DNA of 57,457 bases from an uncultured Myxococcales bacterium (GTDB lineage: Bacteria > Myxococcota_A > UBA9042): assembly GCA_903883645.1 (NCBI GenBank), contig CAISBR010000051.1, forward strand, positions 1 to 57,457. The letters are read 5' to 3'. The position numbers and the translations under genes are program-made. The notes beneath the pieces were generated by a model. That model was not told where the DNA came from. It did not search any database and saw only the letters and a list, made by a program, of their open reading frames with translations. Every line of letters begins with the position of its first letter. The stretch's first letter is position 1. Below, in pieces: positions 14,952 through 24,456 of this stretch.

Positions 14952-17777
14952 ATGACGATAGACTGTATTTCGGCGAACTTGAAGCTAATTTTGGCTTTGA
15001 CCTGCCTCGCCACCGCACTAGCAAGCTGTGGCGAGGGCGACACGGTGATTGGCAGCCAAGGGGCTGGCGACACTGCACTGGCAGCCGACGGAACAGTGCT
15101 CGGCGACGCCCCGGCCGACTCGGTCGCCAATCCCCCTGATTCTGCAGTTGAAACGGCGGACTTGGCGGTGGCCGATGCGGCGCCCGCAGACGCACCTGGA
15201 GTGGATGCGGTCGAATCCGATGCTGCGGAGCCCGACGCCGCCGATACAGAAGCCGCCGATACAGAAGCCGCCGACACAGAAGCCGCCGATGCCTGCAATC
15301 CCGCCGCGTGCAGCGACAATAACCCGTGCACTACAGACGGTTGCGGCGCAGACGGGGCCTGCAACCACACACCCAACCTGCTCGCCTGCGACGACGGCGA
15401 CGCCTGCAGCCAAGACGACCAATGCCAGGGGGGCAACTGCCTGCCCGGCAAGCAAAAACTCTGCTTTGATGGCAACCCCTGCACCGCCGACGCTTGCCAG
15501 GGCAGCAGTGGCTGTGTGTTCTTGCCCGCCGCCGCCACCTGCGACGACGGCAGTGCCTGCACGGTGGGCGACAGCTGCAACGGCGGCCTGTGCCTGCCCG
15601 GCGCGGCGACCACGTGCGATGATCAAAACCCTTGCACCATCGATGTTTGCCAGCCCAAGGGCGGCTGCGAGCACGCGCCCAGCGCCGGCAGCTGCGACGA
15701 TGGCGACGCCTGCACCGTGGGTGAACAGTGCTTGAACGGCTTTTGCACGGCCGGCAAGCCCGCGGCCTGTAGCGACGGCAACCCCTGCACCGACGATGGC
15801 TGCGCGCCGCAAATCGGCTGTGTGTTCAGCCAGAACCAAGCCACTTGCGACGATGGCTTGGCGTGCACGGTCGGCGACGTCTGCAGCAAAGGGGCGTGCA
15901 CCAGCGGTGCGGCGGTCGATTGCGACGACGGCAAGCCCTGCACGGTCGATACCTGCGATGCTACAGGCACTTGCGCCCACACCGCCAGCGCCGCGGCCTG
16001 CGACGACGGCAACCCCTGCACCGTGGCCGAGACCTGCGCCACGGGCAACTGTAGCAACGGAACTGCAGTGGCATGTAGCGACGGAAACCCTTGCACTACA
16101 GACAACTGCGACGCCAAGCTGGGTTGCCAGTTCGCGGCCAACAGCGCCACCTGCGACGACGGCAGCGCCTGCACGGTGGGCGATGGGTGCGGTAGCGGCA
16201 CCTGCATCCCGGGCAAGGCGCTCGGCTGCGACGACAACAACGGCTGCACTACCGACAGCTGTGACCCGGTCGGTGGCTGCAAACACGCTAGCAACTCAGC
16301 GCCTTGCGACGACTTGAATGCCTGCACCAGCGGCGACCTGTGCAGCGGCGGCAGCTGCCAGCCCGGCTCCGCGGTCCAGTGCAGCGACGGCAATCCGTGT
16401 ACCGACGACGCCTGCCTGCCCGCCAAGGGCTGCACCAGCACGCCGAACCTGGCCACCTGCGAAGACGGCTCGGTCTGTACGCTGGGCGACAGCTGCCAAG
16501 GCGGCGTGTGCCTGCCGGGCGTGGCCACCAACTGCAGCGACGGCAACGACTGCACATCGGACAGCTGCGACGCCGGCACCGGCTGCTTGCACTTTGCCAA
16601 CGCGGCGGCCTGCAGCGATGGCTCAGTCTGCACCCTGGGCGACGCCTGCAAGAACGGCATCTGCGCCGCGGGCAAGCCCACCACCTGCAACGACGGCAAC
16701 CCCTGCACTGACGACAGCTGCTACGCGCTCATCGGCTGCACCACCTCGCTGAACACTGCAACCTGCAACGATAACAACCCCTGCACCGGCAGCGACGCCT
16801 GCGCCCTGGGCACCTGCAAGGGCAAGGCCGTGGTTTGCGACGACGCCAATCCGTGCACGTTCGACTACTGCGACGGCGTCAAGGGCTGCACCACGTTGGC
16901 CCAGGCCGGCAGCTGCGACGACGGCAACGCCTGCACCGTGCAAGACGCGTGCAGCGCCGGAAGCTGCGGCGGCAAGCCGCTGATCTGCGACGACGGCAAT
17001 CCTTGCACGACCGATAGTTGCGTGCCCTCGAAGGGGTGCGCCGCGGTCGGGGTGGGCAATGGCACCACGTGTGGCGACGGCATCTGCCTGGGCACCACCT
17101 GCAGCATCGGCATCCAAGTTGCGCCGGGCAAAAGCTGCAAGCAAATCTTGGCGATGATGCCGGGTGTACCCAGCGCCTTGTACTGGCTCGATAGCGACGG
17201 CACGGGCCCGCTCGCACCCTTCCAGGCCCACTGCGACATGGTTGGCGACGGCGGCGGCTGGACGCTGGTGCTCAAGGTCGATGGCAACTCGACCACCTTG
17301 GCCGGCGAGTCGGCACTGTGGAAGGACATGACCCTGCTGAACGCCGATAAGCCCGATTTTGATAATCAGCAAGCGCGGTTGCCAGGCTATGCCCAGCTGG
17401 CGCTCACGGAGTTGCGCGTGGGCCTGACGGTCGATGCCAAGCCGCCGTCGACGCTGGTGCTGGCTGCGCAAGGATCGTCGCTCGGCTACCTGATCTCGCA
17501 GGGCAAGCTGATCGCGACCTCGGCCGGTCGGCAGAAGTGGAAGGCGCTCATCCCCGACTCGTCGCTGCAAATGTACTGTAGCCAAGAGGGCTTGAACACC
17601 CTCGACTGCCGCATCGGCATCGCTGGCAACCAAGAAAACGACTGCGGGTCGCCCGACTCGTGGCTCGGCATTGGCTGCCTGGGCGGTTATGCGGCCGGCA
17701 ATTTCGCCGACGGCAACTGGTCGCCCGACAACGGCGGTAAAGCCACTAAGGCCTTTGGCTACGTGTGGGTCCGCTGA
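14952..17777 (+). CDS. Lipoprotein with about 23 CxDGNxCT modules and a fibrinogen-like head
   Basis: The protein has 941 residues. The signal peptide ends at a lipobox Cys (ALASC, about residue 26). An Ala/Asp linker includes a 15-bp DNA repeat. Residues about 115-715 hold 23 Cys modules in an alternating pattern: one of type C-DGNPCTTDSC-GC and one of type C-DGSACTVGDSC-GxC, giving 11.5 double units. Residues about 724-941 form a fibrinogen-like domain (AHCDMVGDGGGWTLVLK). The long Cys-rich stalk plus distal domain suggests a surface adhesin; binding partner unknown. The ATG at 14952 has GGAG 7 nt upstream; another ATG at 14934 lacks one. The TGA overlaps the next gene's ATG by one base. 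Confidence 0.8.
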   Translation: MTIDCISANLKLILALTCLATALASCGEGDTVIGSQGAGDTALAADGTVLGDAPADSVANPPDSAVETADLAVADAAPADAPGVDAVESDAAEPDAADTEAADTEAADTEAADACNPAACSDNNPCTTDGCGADGACNHTPNLLACDDGDACSQDDQCQGGNCLPGKQKLCFDGNPCTADACQGSSGCVFLPAAATCDDGSACTVGDSCNGGLCLPGAATTCDDQNPCTIDVCQPKGGCEHAPSAGSCDDGDACTVGEQCLNGFCTAGKPAACSDGNPCTDDGCAPQIGCVFSQNQATCDDGLACTVGDVCSKGACTSGAAVDCDDGKPCTVDTCDATGTCAHTASAAACDDGNPCTVAETCATGNCSNGTAVACSDGNPCTTDNCDAKLGCQFAANSATCDDGSACTVGDGCGSGTCIPGKALGCDDNNGCTTDSCDPVGGCKHASNSAPCDDLNACTSGDLCSGGSCQPGSAVQCSDGNPCTDDACLPAKGCTSTPNLATCEDGSVCTLGDSCQGGVCLPGVATNCSDGNDCTSDSCDAGTGCLHFANAAACSDGSVCTLGDACKNGICAAGKPTTCNDGNPCTDDSCYALIGCTTSLNTATCNDNNPCTGSDACALGTCKGKAVVCDDANPCTFDYCDGVKGCTTLAQAGSCDDGNACTVQDACSAGSCGGKPLICDDGNPCTTDSCVPSKGCAAVGVGNGTTCGDGICLGTTCSIGIQVAPGKSCKQILAMMPGVPSALYWLDSDGTGPLAPFQAHCDMVGDGGGWTLVLKVDGNSTTLAGESALWKDMTLLNADKPDFDNQQARLPGYAQLALTELRVGLTVDAKPPSTLVLAAQGSSLGYLISQGKLIATSAGRQKWKALIPDSSLQMYCSQEGLNTLDCRIGIAGNQENDCGSPDSWLGIGCLGGYAAGNFADGNWSPDNGGKATKAFGYVWVR
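15237..15290 (+). repeat. 15-bp in-frame tandem repeat in a lipoprotein linker
   Basis: Three units of GCCGCCGATACAGAA (third unit with one T-to-C change) and a partial fourth, encoding AADTE. This is the junction between the Ala/Asp linker and the Cys-rich stalk. Confidence 0.85.
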
Positions 17778-20700
17778 TGTGGCGCGTGCGGCATACAGGC
17801 CGTTTATTGATTCTTATTGTAGGGTTAGCGGGTATGCTTGGCGGCTGTGGCGAAACGGCCACGGCAACGGGGCAGGGTGCGGTCGACTCCGCGGCCCCGG
17901 TCGATACGCAAGCGGATGCTGCGACTGCCGTAGATACGGCAACAGCTGCGGTCGATGCCGCGCAACCATTCGATAGTGCGTTAGAAATTGTGGATGCGCA
18001 GGCCCCGGTCGACGCTTCTGCGCCCGACGTGCCCGCACAAGACATACCGTGGGCCCATGCGCCGGGCGAGCGCGGGGTGTGCGATCCCTGTTCAACGACT
18101 GTGCAATGTGCCGATCCGACTGCGGCGTGTGTCGCCTTGGGCAACCCGGTCGGTGCCTCGGGCTGGTTCTGCCAAGTGCCTTGTTCTGCGGAACTTACCT
18201 GCCCAGAGGGCTCGCAGTGTATCGAACGCGCTACCGCCGAGGGGGGCACCGCGCAGATCTGTGCACCGAGCAGCGGCACGTGTGCTTGCAGCCCTGGTGC
18301 GGCCAAAGGCGCTTGGACTACGCCGTGTTTCGTGCCATCGATCGACCAAAATGGCCTAGTGGCGGGCAAGTGCGGCGGTACCTGGACCTGCACTGCGGGC
18401 GGCTGCGACGCGCCCTCACCCGCGACCGAGACCTGCAATGGCCAAGACGACGACTGCGACGGCCAGACCGACGAAGTGGACAGCCCTGTGCAAAACCTGT
18501 GCAACGACGGCGACCCGTGCACCCTGGGCGAAGCCTGTGTGGGCGGCAAGTGCACGGCCGGCACCGACCAGTGCCTTTGTCACAGCGACGGCGAGTGCGC
18601 GGGCGGCAATGCCTGCGAAGGCAAGTGGTTCTGCGACAAGACCACCCCTACGTGGCACTGCGCGACCATGCCGGCCACCGCCCCTGACTGCAGCAAGCTG
18701 GTCACCGGCGCGTGCGCAACCCCCGGATGCGACACGAAAACAGGCGCATGCATCGCGATCGCCAAGCCGGACGGCAACGGCTGCGACGCCGACGGCAACG
18801 CCTGCACGGTCGCCGACAACTGCCAGGGCGGCCAGTGCAAGCCGGGCGCCAAGTTGCCCTGCGACGACGGAAACCCTTGCACCTTCGATAGTTGTAGCGC
18901 CAAGGGCTGTGCCCACCAAAACACCACGGGCGCCTGCGAAGATGGCTCGCTGTGCACTTCGGGCGATGCGTGCAAGGCGGGCGCGTGCGTCGGTTCTGCC
19001 AAGGCGTGCAGCGACGGAAATCCATGCACTGCAGATAGTTGCGACCCCATTACCGGGCAGTGCACCATGGCCCCCAGCACGGGCGGCGGCGGCTGCGACG
19101 ACGGCGACACGTGCACCCAGAGCGAGACGTGCAGCCAGGGGCAGTGCAGCGGCGGAATTGCCACGGCGTGCAGTGACAATAATCCATGCACTACCGATAG
19201 TTGCGAACCAAAGCTCGGCTGCCAGCACGCGAGCAACAGCGCCCCCTGCGACGACGGCCAGGCCTGCACCCAGGGCGACACCTGCGCGGGCGGCGCCTGC
19301 ACGGGCGGCCCCAGCGTCTGCGGTTGCCAAAGCCAAGCCGACTGCGACGCCAAGCAGACCGCCGACCCGTGCTTGGGCGCGATGGTGTGCAATTTAGCTG
19401 CGACTGTGCCGAGTTGCATCCCCAAGCCCGGCGCAGCGGCCGTGTGCCCCAGCGGTGGCGCCTGCACCCAGGCCACCTGCAGCAAGGGCATCTGCGGCGT
19501 AGCCCCCGTCAGCGACGGCGTGGTCTGCGACGACGGCCAAGCGTGCACCAGCGGCGATACTTGCAAGTCGGCAAGCTGCAAAGGTTTACTTATCGCTTGC
19601 GACGACGGCAACGCCTGCACGGCCGACGCCTGCGCCGTGGTGGGCAGCGTGCCCATTTGCAGCCACACCGCCAGTGCCGGCACTTGCTCCGACGGCAACC
19701 CGTGCACGCAAAGCGACAGCTGCGCGGCTGGCAAGTGCCTGCCCGGACAGCAAAAAGACTGTAGCGACGGCACAGCTTGCACCATCGACTCTTGCCAGGC
19801 CGGCACGGGTACCTGCCTGCACGACAGCGCGCCACTGCAGGGCAAGGTCTGCAGCACCGGGCAGGGCGCCTGCGGGCCCGCCAGCTGCTCCGGGGCCCTC
19901 TGCCTGGCCGGCGCCGCCACGCCCTGCGACGACGGCAACCCGTGCACCACCGACAGTTGCACCGCCGACGTGGGCTGCACGTTTGTCGCGAACTCCGCGC
20001 CGTGTAACGACAACAACCCCTGCACCTTGGCCGACGTCTGCGTGGCCAGCAAGTGCGGCGGCGGCAAGCTCGATGCGTGCGACGACGGCAACGCCTGCAC
20101 CGACGACAGCTGCGTAGCGCCGGCAGGGTGCCAACACAGCGTCAATACTGCAGTTTGTGACGATGGCGATGCGTGCACGGTCAGCGACCACTGCGACGGC
20201 GGCTTGTGCAAGACCAAGACGATGGACTGCGGCGATGGCAACCCGTGCACGCTAAGTACCTGTAGCGCTGGCGTTTGTGGCGCACAAGTCCCCGTAGCCG
20301 ATGGTACGGCGTGCAAGGGCAAAAGCTCGTGCGTGGGCCAGGCTACCTGCCAAGCCGCGGTGTGCACCGACGACCCTGGCAACTGCCCCAACAAGAAGGG
20401 TAACGAAATTCTGCCATTGGCTGTGCCGAGCACCTTTGCCCCAGCGCAAACGCTGTTCGATCCCTACGGCTACCACGAGCTAAAACTGACCGTGGCGCCG
20501 GCGGACTGGGCGAAGTACCTCAATCTTGTGGCGACGGTCCAGCAGACCAACACCTGGTTCCAGGCCCAGGTCAGCATCGACGGCAAGGACCAGGGGCTGG
20601 TGGGCGTGCGGCCGTTTGGCTTTGGCAGCCTGTTTGTGAATCCGCAAAAACCAAATATTCGCGTGAAGTTTGATGCCTTTGTTCAGGATCAGACGGGGCC

Positions 20701-21583
20701 AGACGATGTGCACAGCCTGCGGCTCAAGCCATCGGGGCAGGACCGTACCTGGCTCAAGCAGAATCTTGGGCCGGTGATTGTGCAGCAGGCAGGCGGACTT
20801 GGCCCGCGCTTTAGCTGGGTGCGCGTGTGGGTCAACGGCGAGCCCTACGGCCTGTACCAAATGCTCGAAAACGTAGACAAGCACTTCTACAAGGTCAATT
20901 TCGACAACAATGACGGCAACGAATACCAGCGCAAGGTGTCGTGCATGGGTATGAACTGTCCGGGTGGTAACTGTGCGAATTTGCCGGCATATTATGTGGG
21001 TGACCCCGGCGATGCTACCGAACTGGTCGACGCTGCCACACTCGTGCACAGCGAGCCGGCAGCCACGTGGCCCAGCAAGCTGGCGGCCCGCATCGACCTG
21101 GCCGCGCTGTATGCCGAGTATGCGTGGGAGGCGATCTCGTCCGATTTTGATACGTTGGCCGCCGCCGGGCAGAACTACACGATCTATGTCAACCAAGCGA
21201 CGGCCAAGCTTGAGTTCATTCCGACTGGCGAGGACTTGAACCAAGGGCTAAATGGCGCCTGGTACGACCTTTGGCAACCCTGGGGGCCGCCGTGCATGTG
21301 GTGCGGCAACCGGGTCGACGATCTGTTCAGCCGCATTGTCGCTACGCCGACGCTCAAGGCAGAATTGACCCAAGTCATGCAGCAGATTCACTGTGGCGTG
21401 TATGCGCCCAAGACTTTTGTGCCACTAGTGAACGCCTACAAGAAGTTGTTGTGGGCTGATTTGACCCAAGATCCAAAGGGTTATCTGACGCCGGCGCAGA
21501 TCAATGCGGCCTACGACGAGCTGCTGACGTACGACCAGAAGCGCTCGACCTACCTCGACGGAATTCTGGGCGTGTGCCCGTAA
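17777..21583 (+). CDS. Cys-rich repeat lipoprotein with C-terminal CotH-kinase-like domain
   Basis: The protein has 1268 residues with lipobox LGGC (about Cys24) and an Ala/Asp/Val linker. One MopE-type motif is at about residues 217-234 (TETCNGQDDDCDGQTDE), followed by a long run of CxDGNxCT modules to about residue 865. Residues about 875-1268 match the CotH family: WVNGEPYGLYQMLENVDKHF is the nucleotide-loop-like segment and FIPTGEDLNQG lies where the family has its Asp-rich metal site. CotH proteins are atypical secreted kinases first known from Bacillus spore coats. The start ATG overlaps the previous TGA (TGATG), so the two giant lipoproteins are coupled and probably made in a fixed ratio. 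Confidence 0.8.
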   Translation: MWRVRHTGRLLILIVGLAGMLGGCGETATATGQGAVDSAAPVDTQADAATAVDTATAAVDAAQPFDSALEIVDAQAPVDASAPDVPAQDIPWAHAPGERGVCDPCSTTVQCADPTAACVALGNPVGASGWFCQVPCSAELTCPEGSQCIERATAEGGTAQICAPSSGTCACSPGAAKGAWTTPCFVPSIDQNGLVAGKCGGTWTCTAGGCDAPSPATETCNGQDDDCDGQTDEVDSPVQNLCNDGDPCTLGEACVGGKCTAGTDQCLCHSDGECAGGNACEGKWFCDKTTPTWHCATMPATAPDCSKLVTGACATPGCDTKTGACIAIAKPDGNGCDADGNACTVADNCQGGQCKPGAKLPCDDGNPCTFDSCSAKGCAHQNTTGACEDGSLCTSGDACKAGACVGSAKACSDGNPCTADSCDPITGQCTMAPSTGGGGCDDGDTCTQSETCSQGQCSGGIATACSDNNPCTTDSCEPKLGCQHASNSAPCDDGQACTQGDTCAGGACTGGPSVCGCQSQADCDAKQTADPCLGAMVCNLAATVPSCIPKPGAAAVCPSGGACTQATCSKGICGVAPVSDGVVCDDGQACTSGDTCKSASCKGLLIACDDGNACTADACAVVGSVPICSHTASAGTCSDGNPCTQSDSCAAGKCLPGQQKDCSDGTACTIDSCQAGTGTCLHDSAPLQGKVCSTGQGACGPASCSGALCLAGAATPCDDGNPCTTDSCTADVGCTFVANSAPCNDNNPCTLADVCVASKCGGGKLDACDDGNACTDDSCVAPAGCQHSVNTAVCDDGDACTVSDHCDGGLCKTKTMDCGDGNPCTLSTCSAGVCGAQVPVADGTACKGKSSCVGQATCQAAVCTDDPGNCPNKKGNEILPLAVPSTFAPAQTLFDPYGYHELKLTVAPADWAKYLNLVATVQQTNTWFQAQVSIDGKDQGLVGVRPFGFGSLFVNPQKPNIRVKFDAFVQDQTGPDDVHSLRLKPSGQDRTWLKQNLGPVIVQQAGGLGPRFSWVRVWVNGEPYGLYQMLENVDKHFYKVNFDNNDGNEYQRKVSCMGMNCPGGNCANLPAYYVGDPGDATELVDAATLVHSEPAATWPSKLAARIDLAALYAEYAWEAISSDFDTLAAAGQNYTIYVNQATAKLEFIPTGEDLNQGLNGAWYDLWQPWGPPCMWCGNRVDDLFSRIVATPTLKAELTQVMQQIHCGVYAPKTFVPLVNAYKKLLWADLTQDPKGYLTPAQINAAYDELLTYDQKRSTYLDGILGVCP

Positions 21584-21590
21584 CTAGCAG

Positions 21591-21619
21591 TTCACAGACG
21601 TGGTTGCCTGCGCTAGAAT
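21591..21619 (+). promoter_or_regulatory. Candidate promoter of the membrane protein gene at 21643
   Basis: TTCACA (21591-21596), a 17-nt spacer and TAGAAT (21614-21619), 23 nt before the ATG. Confidence 0.5.
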
Positions 21620-21642
21620 GGAGCCTCAACTCGGAGGACACC

Positions 21643-22485
21643 ATGGACGCGCCCCAAGGCACTGCCACCAGCAGCGGTAACGCTATGAAATATTTGGCAA
21701 TCGGCTGCGGCGGCCTATTGTTTCTAGGACTCATCGTCGGCGGACTTGTCACCTGGTACGCAGCCCGCAAGGTTGTGCAACTAGCTGAAAATCCAGGGTA
21801 TACTATTCTGCGAACGACTGTGGCGGCCAATCCCGACCTCGAGACGCTGTCGTCGAATGCCAAGACCGGCACGCTGACGGTGCTCGACAAGCGCACCGGC
21901 AAGACCACCACGCTGACGGTGGATGCGGTCAAAGATGGCAAGCTGGTCATCGAAGCCGATGGTACTAAAGTCGAAATGCAGGGTGGGCCCAATGGCGGCA
22001 GCCTGATCGTGCACGGTAAGGACGGCGAAAGCCTGGTGGCCCAGGGGGGGCCGGGCGGCGGCAGCATGGTGGTAACGGGCGCCGATGGCAAAGTGCAGAT
22101 CAATGCCCAAGGCGGCTCCGGCGCGGCGGTTGAGGCCAAGGCGCCCGGCGAAGAGGTCGCAAAGGTTGGCGAAGTGCCGGTGCCGGCCTGGGTACCGCTC
22201 TATCCAGGGGCGGCAGTGGCCGACGGCGGCGGCATGGTCGCTACCACTGACGAGGGCACCACCGGCACGGTGACGTATACGACCGCGGATGCCCCAGCAA
22301 AAGTGCTCGATAACTATGCTCTGCAGCTGCAAAAAGCCGGATTTCCAGTCAAGCAGAAGCTGCAAACGGGCGAGGGCGGAATGCTTGTGGCCGCGACCGA
22401 CGATGGCAAGCGCACGGTCACGGTGATGCTCAGCGTCGATAGCGGCAAGACCGCGTTGGTGCTGGCGTTTGTCGAGAAGAAATAG
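21643..22485 (+). CDS. Membrane-anchored protein of unknown function
   Basis: The protein has 280 residues. A short cytoplasmic start (MDAPQGTATSSGNA) is followed by one hydrophobic helix (about residues 17-40, rich in Gly/Leu). Residues about 65-160 are a repetitive Gly/Asp/Val segment (GKDGESLVAQGGPGGGS) likely to form beta-strands. The C-terminal 90 residues begin PAWVPLYPGA and contain a TYTTADAPAKVLDNYALQLQKAGF block, which resembles a small domain found at the ends of other bacterial envelope proteins. GGAGG lies 5 nt before the ATG. The role is not known. Confidence 0.65.
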   Translation: MDAPQGTATSSGNAMKYLAIGCGGLLFLGLIVGGLVTWYAARKVVQLAENPGYTILRTTVAANPDLETLSSNAKTGTLTVLDKRTGKTTTLTVDAVKDGKLVIEADGTKVEMQGGPNGGSLIVHGKDGESLVAQGGPGGGSMVVTGADGKVQINAQGGSGAAVEAKAPGEEVAKVGEVPVPAWVPLYPGAAVADGGGMVATTDEGTTGTVTYTTADAPAKVLDNYALQLQKAGFPVKQKLQTGEGGMLVAATDDGKRTVTVMLSVDSGKTALVLAFVEKK

Positions 22486-22498
22486 CGCGCCACGCCCC

Positions 22499-22527
22499 GC
22501 GACAGTTGCCATCAGGTTCGCTAGACT
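22499..22527 (+). promoter_or_regulatory. Candidate promoter of the lipoprotein gene at 22574
   Basis: GCGACA (22499-22504), a 17-nt spacer and TAGACT (22522-22527), 46 nt before the GTG start. The -35 matches only in its last four bases. Confidence 0.35.
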
Positions 22528-22573
22528 GCAAAGCGGTCCACCCAGCTTGTGGTGGCGGCGACGCGGAGGTTGC

Positions 22574-23587
22574 GTGATCCTGTTCAGATTCAATCTGTTT
22601 ATCCTCTTGTTGGCCCTGCTGGCCGCGTGTTCGTCGTCGCCAACCGCTGCGACCTTGGTCAGCGCCGACGCGGCCACGGGCGACGCGGTAGCCCTAGCAG
22701 ATGCCGCAACCTACGACAAAGATAGCGGTTCTGTGCCAGCGGACTCCGCCAATGCCGAGGTTGCTGCGGGCGACGCCAATTCGGCCGATGCGCTAGACGT
22801 GGCAACTGCAGATGCTGACGACGCCATCGACTGGGACTTGCTCGACCCCGAAGACACCGGCTCCGATGCGTTGAGCGGCGATGCCAAGCCGCCGGCCCTT
22901 GGGCTTGGAGCGATCTTTGCCCATAGTTCGACCGAATTGTACAAGCTAGACAAGAACATTTTCACCAAGATCGGCACCTTCAGCTTCGACAAGAATTTCG
23001 GCGAAGTGACCGACATCGCCCTCGACGACGGCGGCGCGTTGTACGCGGTCAGCTTCAACGACGTTTTTAGCTGCGACAAGACCAGCGCCAAATGCCTGTG
23101 GTTGGCAACCTTGCCGCAGAGTTTCAACGGCTTAACCTTCGTTGGCAAAGACACGGCCAAGACTGGTGTGCCCGCGCTCATCGGCATTGCCAACTCGGGC
23201 GATTGGAACCTCATCGAGGTCGCTGGCGGCAAAGCCAAGGTCAGCAAACTGGGCAGTTACGGTGGCTACTCGTCGTCGGGCGATGCATTTTCCGTCGATG
23301 GCATCGGCACATATGCAACGGTCAAGGCCGGGATGTTCGGCAGCGACAAGCTCGTCCAGGTCGACCCCAGCACCGGCGCGGTGCTCAAAGTCGTGGGCGA
23401 TACAGGCGTTAGCGACCTGTGGGGCGTGGCGTGGTCGGGCGGCGTGCTCTACGGCTTTGCCTCGAACGGCGGCGTCTACAGCCTCGACATGGCGAACGGA
23501 AAGGCCAGCACAGTTCCTGGCTTGGTCATCCCTTCGGGCATCAGCTGGTGGGGCGCGGGCGTATCGACGCGGGCCGCAGCATTGTAG
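22574..23587 (+). CDS. Lipoprotein with Asp/Ala linker and propeller-like domain
   Basis: The protein has 337 residues. The GTG start at 22574 has GGAGG 4 nt upstream and gives a clean signal peptide with lipobox LAAC (Cys19). A linker of about 85 residues rich in Ala, Asp and Ser follows. The remainder is made of short strands ending in Gly-Asp turns (ALDDGGALYAVSFNDVFSCD, VSDLWGVAWSGGVLYGFASNGGVYSLD), typical of beta-propellers that read like NHL or SMP-30-type repeats. It resembles the lipoprotein at 24572-25675 in layout. No catalytic motif seen. Confidence 0.7.
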   Translation: MILFRFNLFILLLALLAACSSSPTAATLVSADAATGDAVALADAATYDKDSGSVPADSANAEVAAGDANSADALDVATADADDAIDWDLLDPEDTGSDALSGDAKPPALGLGAIFAHSSTELYKLDKNIFTKIGTFSFDKNFGEVTDIALDDGGALYAVSFNDVFSCDKTSAKCLWLATLPQSFNGLTFVGKDTAKTGVPALIGIANSGDWNLIEVAGGKAKVSKLGSYGGYSSSGDAFSVDGIGTYATVKAGMFGSDKLVQVDPSTGAVLKVVGDTGVSDLWGVAWSGGVLYGFASNGGVYSLDMANGKASTVPGLVIPSGISWWGAGVSTRAAAL

Positions 23588-23609
23588 CTAGCTGCGAGCT
23601 AGGTACGCG

Positions 23610-24416
23610 TTATTCAACCTGTATCGTGGCACTCAAGATCTGCACTTTGCCGGGCGTGCCTTCGCTCTCGGTGCCCTCGGCCTCAATGGCTTTTAGGGTG
23701 TCCATGCCACTGACCACCTTGCCGAATACGCTGTAGCCGCCGTCGAGCGACGGTTGCGCGGCAAAGGTGATAAAGAACTGACTTCCTTCGGTAAACTGCC
23801 CCGCGTTGGCCATGCTCAGTACGCCTGCCCCGTCGTGTTTGGCCGTGGCGCTGACTTCGAGCGCGTATTTGTAGCCCGGCCCACCCATCCCCGTACCGAG
23901 CGGATCGCCGCCCTGGGCCATAAAGCCCTTCAGGATGCGGTGAAACAGCAGCGAATCGTAAAAGCCCAGAAGTGTTAGATAGATGGTGCTCGTCACATGC
24001 ATCGGGGCCACATCGGGGCGCAGCGCGAGCTTGAGGTCGCCCTTGTTGGTGTGCAGCAGCCAGAAGTAGTTCTTGCCGGTGGTAAAGGCGACCTTGGTCG
24101 GTTTCTTCAGCTTACTTCGCCAGTTGCCAACCGTCTTGTCGATGGTCAGCGCGTCGATCTGCGCCTGAATCGCTGGCACCGCGGTATCGGCCGCGCTCGT
24201 GGTGCTGGTCGTATCGGCGCTGCCATCGCTCGCTATGTCTTTAGAACTACTGGTGTCGCTAGGCAGGGGTGCCGCATCGCTGGCGGCGTCGCCCGCTACG
24301 GCGCCGGTATCAGCCTGCAACCCTGCGCCGGTGCTTGGGGTTGTGCCACAGGCTGGCAAGCCGAGCAGGGCGGCGCACATCAGCGCTACGCCAAGCAAAC
24401 GCGCAATCGGATTCAT
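23610..24416 (-). CDS. Cyclophilin-type peptidyl-prolyl isomerase, exported lipoprotein
   Basis: The protein has 268 residues. The signal peptide ends in lipobox LPAC, followed by an Ala/Asp/Ser/Thr linker of about 75 residues. The cyclophilin domain occupies the C-terminal 170 residues, with FHRILKGFMAQGGDPLGTGMGGPGY (catalytic Arg and PPIase signature) and LSMANAGQFTEGSQFFITF (substrate pocket). It should assist proline isomerisation of envelope proteins. The ATG at 24416 has GAGGGG 7 nt upstream; another ATG lies 6 nt earlier. It diverges from the lipoprotein at 24572. Confidence 0.88.
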   Translation of the reverse strand: MNPIARLLGVALMCAALLGLPACGTTPSTGAGLQADTGAVAGDAASDAAPLPSDTSSSKDIASDGSADTTSTTSAADTAVPAIQAQIDALTIDKTVGNWRSKLKKPTKVAFTTGKNYFWLLHTNKGDLKLALRPDVAPMHVTSTIYLTLLGFYDSLLFHRILKGFMAQGGDPLGTGMGGPGYKYALEVSATAKHDGAGVLSMANAGQFTEGSQFFITFAAQPSLDGGYSVFGKVVSGMDTLKAIEAEGTESEGTPGKVQILSATIQVE

Positions 24417-24456
24417 CCTCATACCCCTCGGCGAGCGGTAGAGCGCGCGCTGCGAC

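Noticed and set aside
15018..16708. Long antisense open frames (422 and 361 codons) opposite the first Cys-rich lipoprotein
   Set aside because: They are mirror products of the repeat structure and GC-rich third positions, with no recognisable family.
18580..20433. 617-codon open frame antisense to the CotH lipoprotein gene
   Set aside because: It consists of repeated VHGLPSSQ-type segments produced by reading the Cys-module repeats backwards. It has no start context, and the sense strand encodes clear domains.
14952..21583. Possible CRISPR-like array because of regular repeats
   Set aside because: The repeats are coding, in-frame and degenerate at the DNA level, with no constant spacer length.
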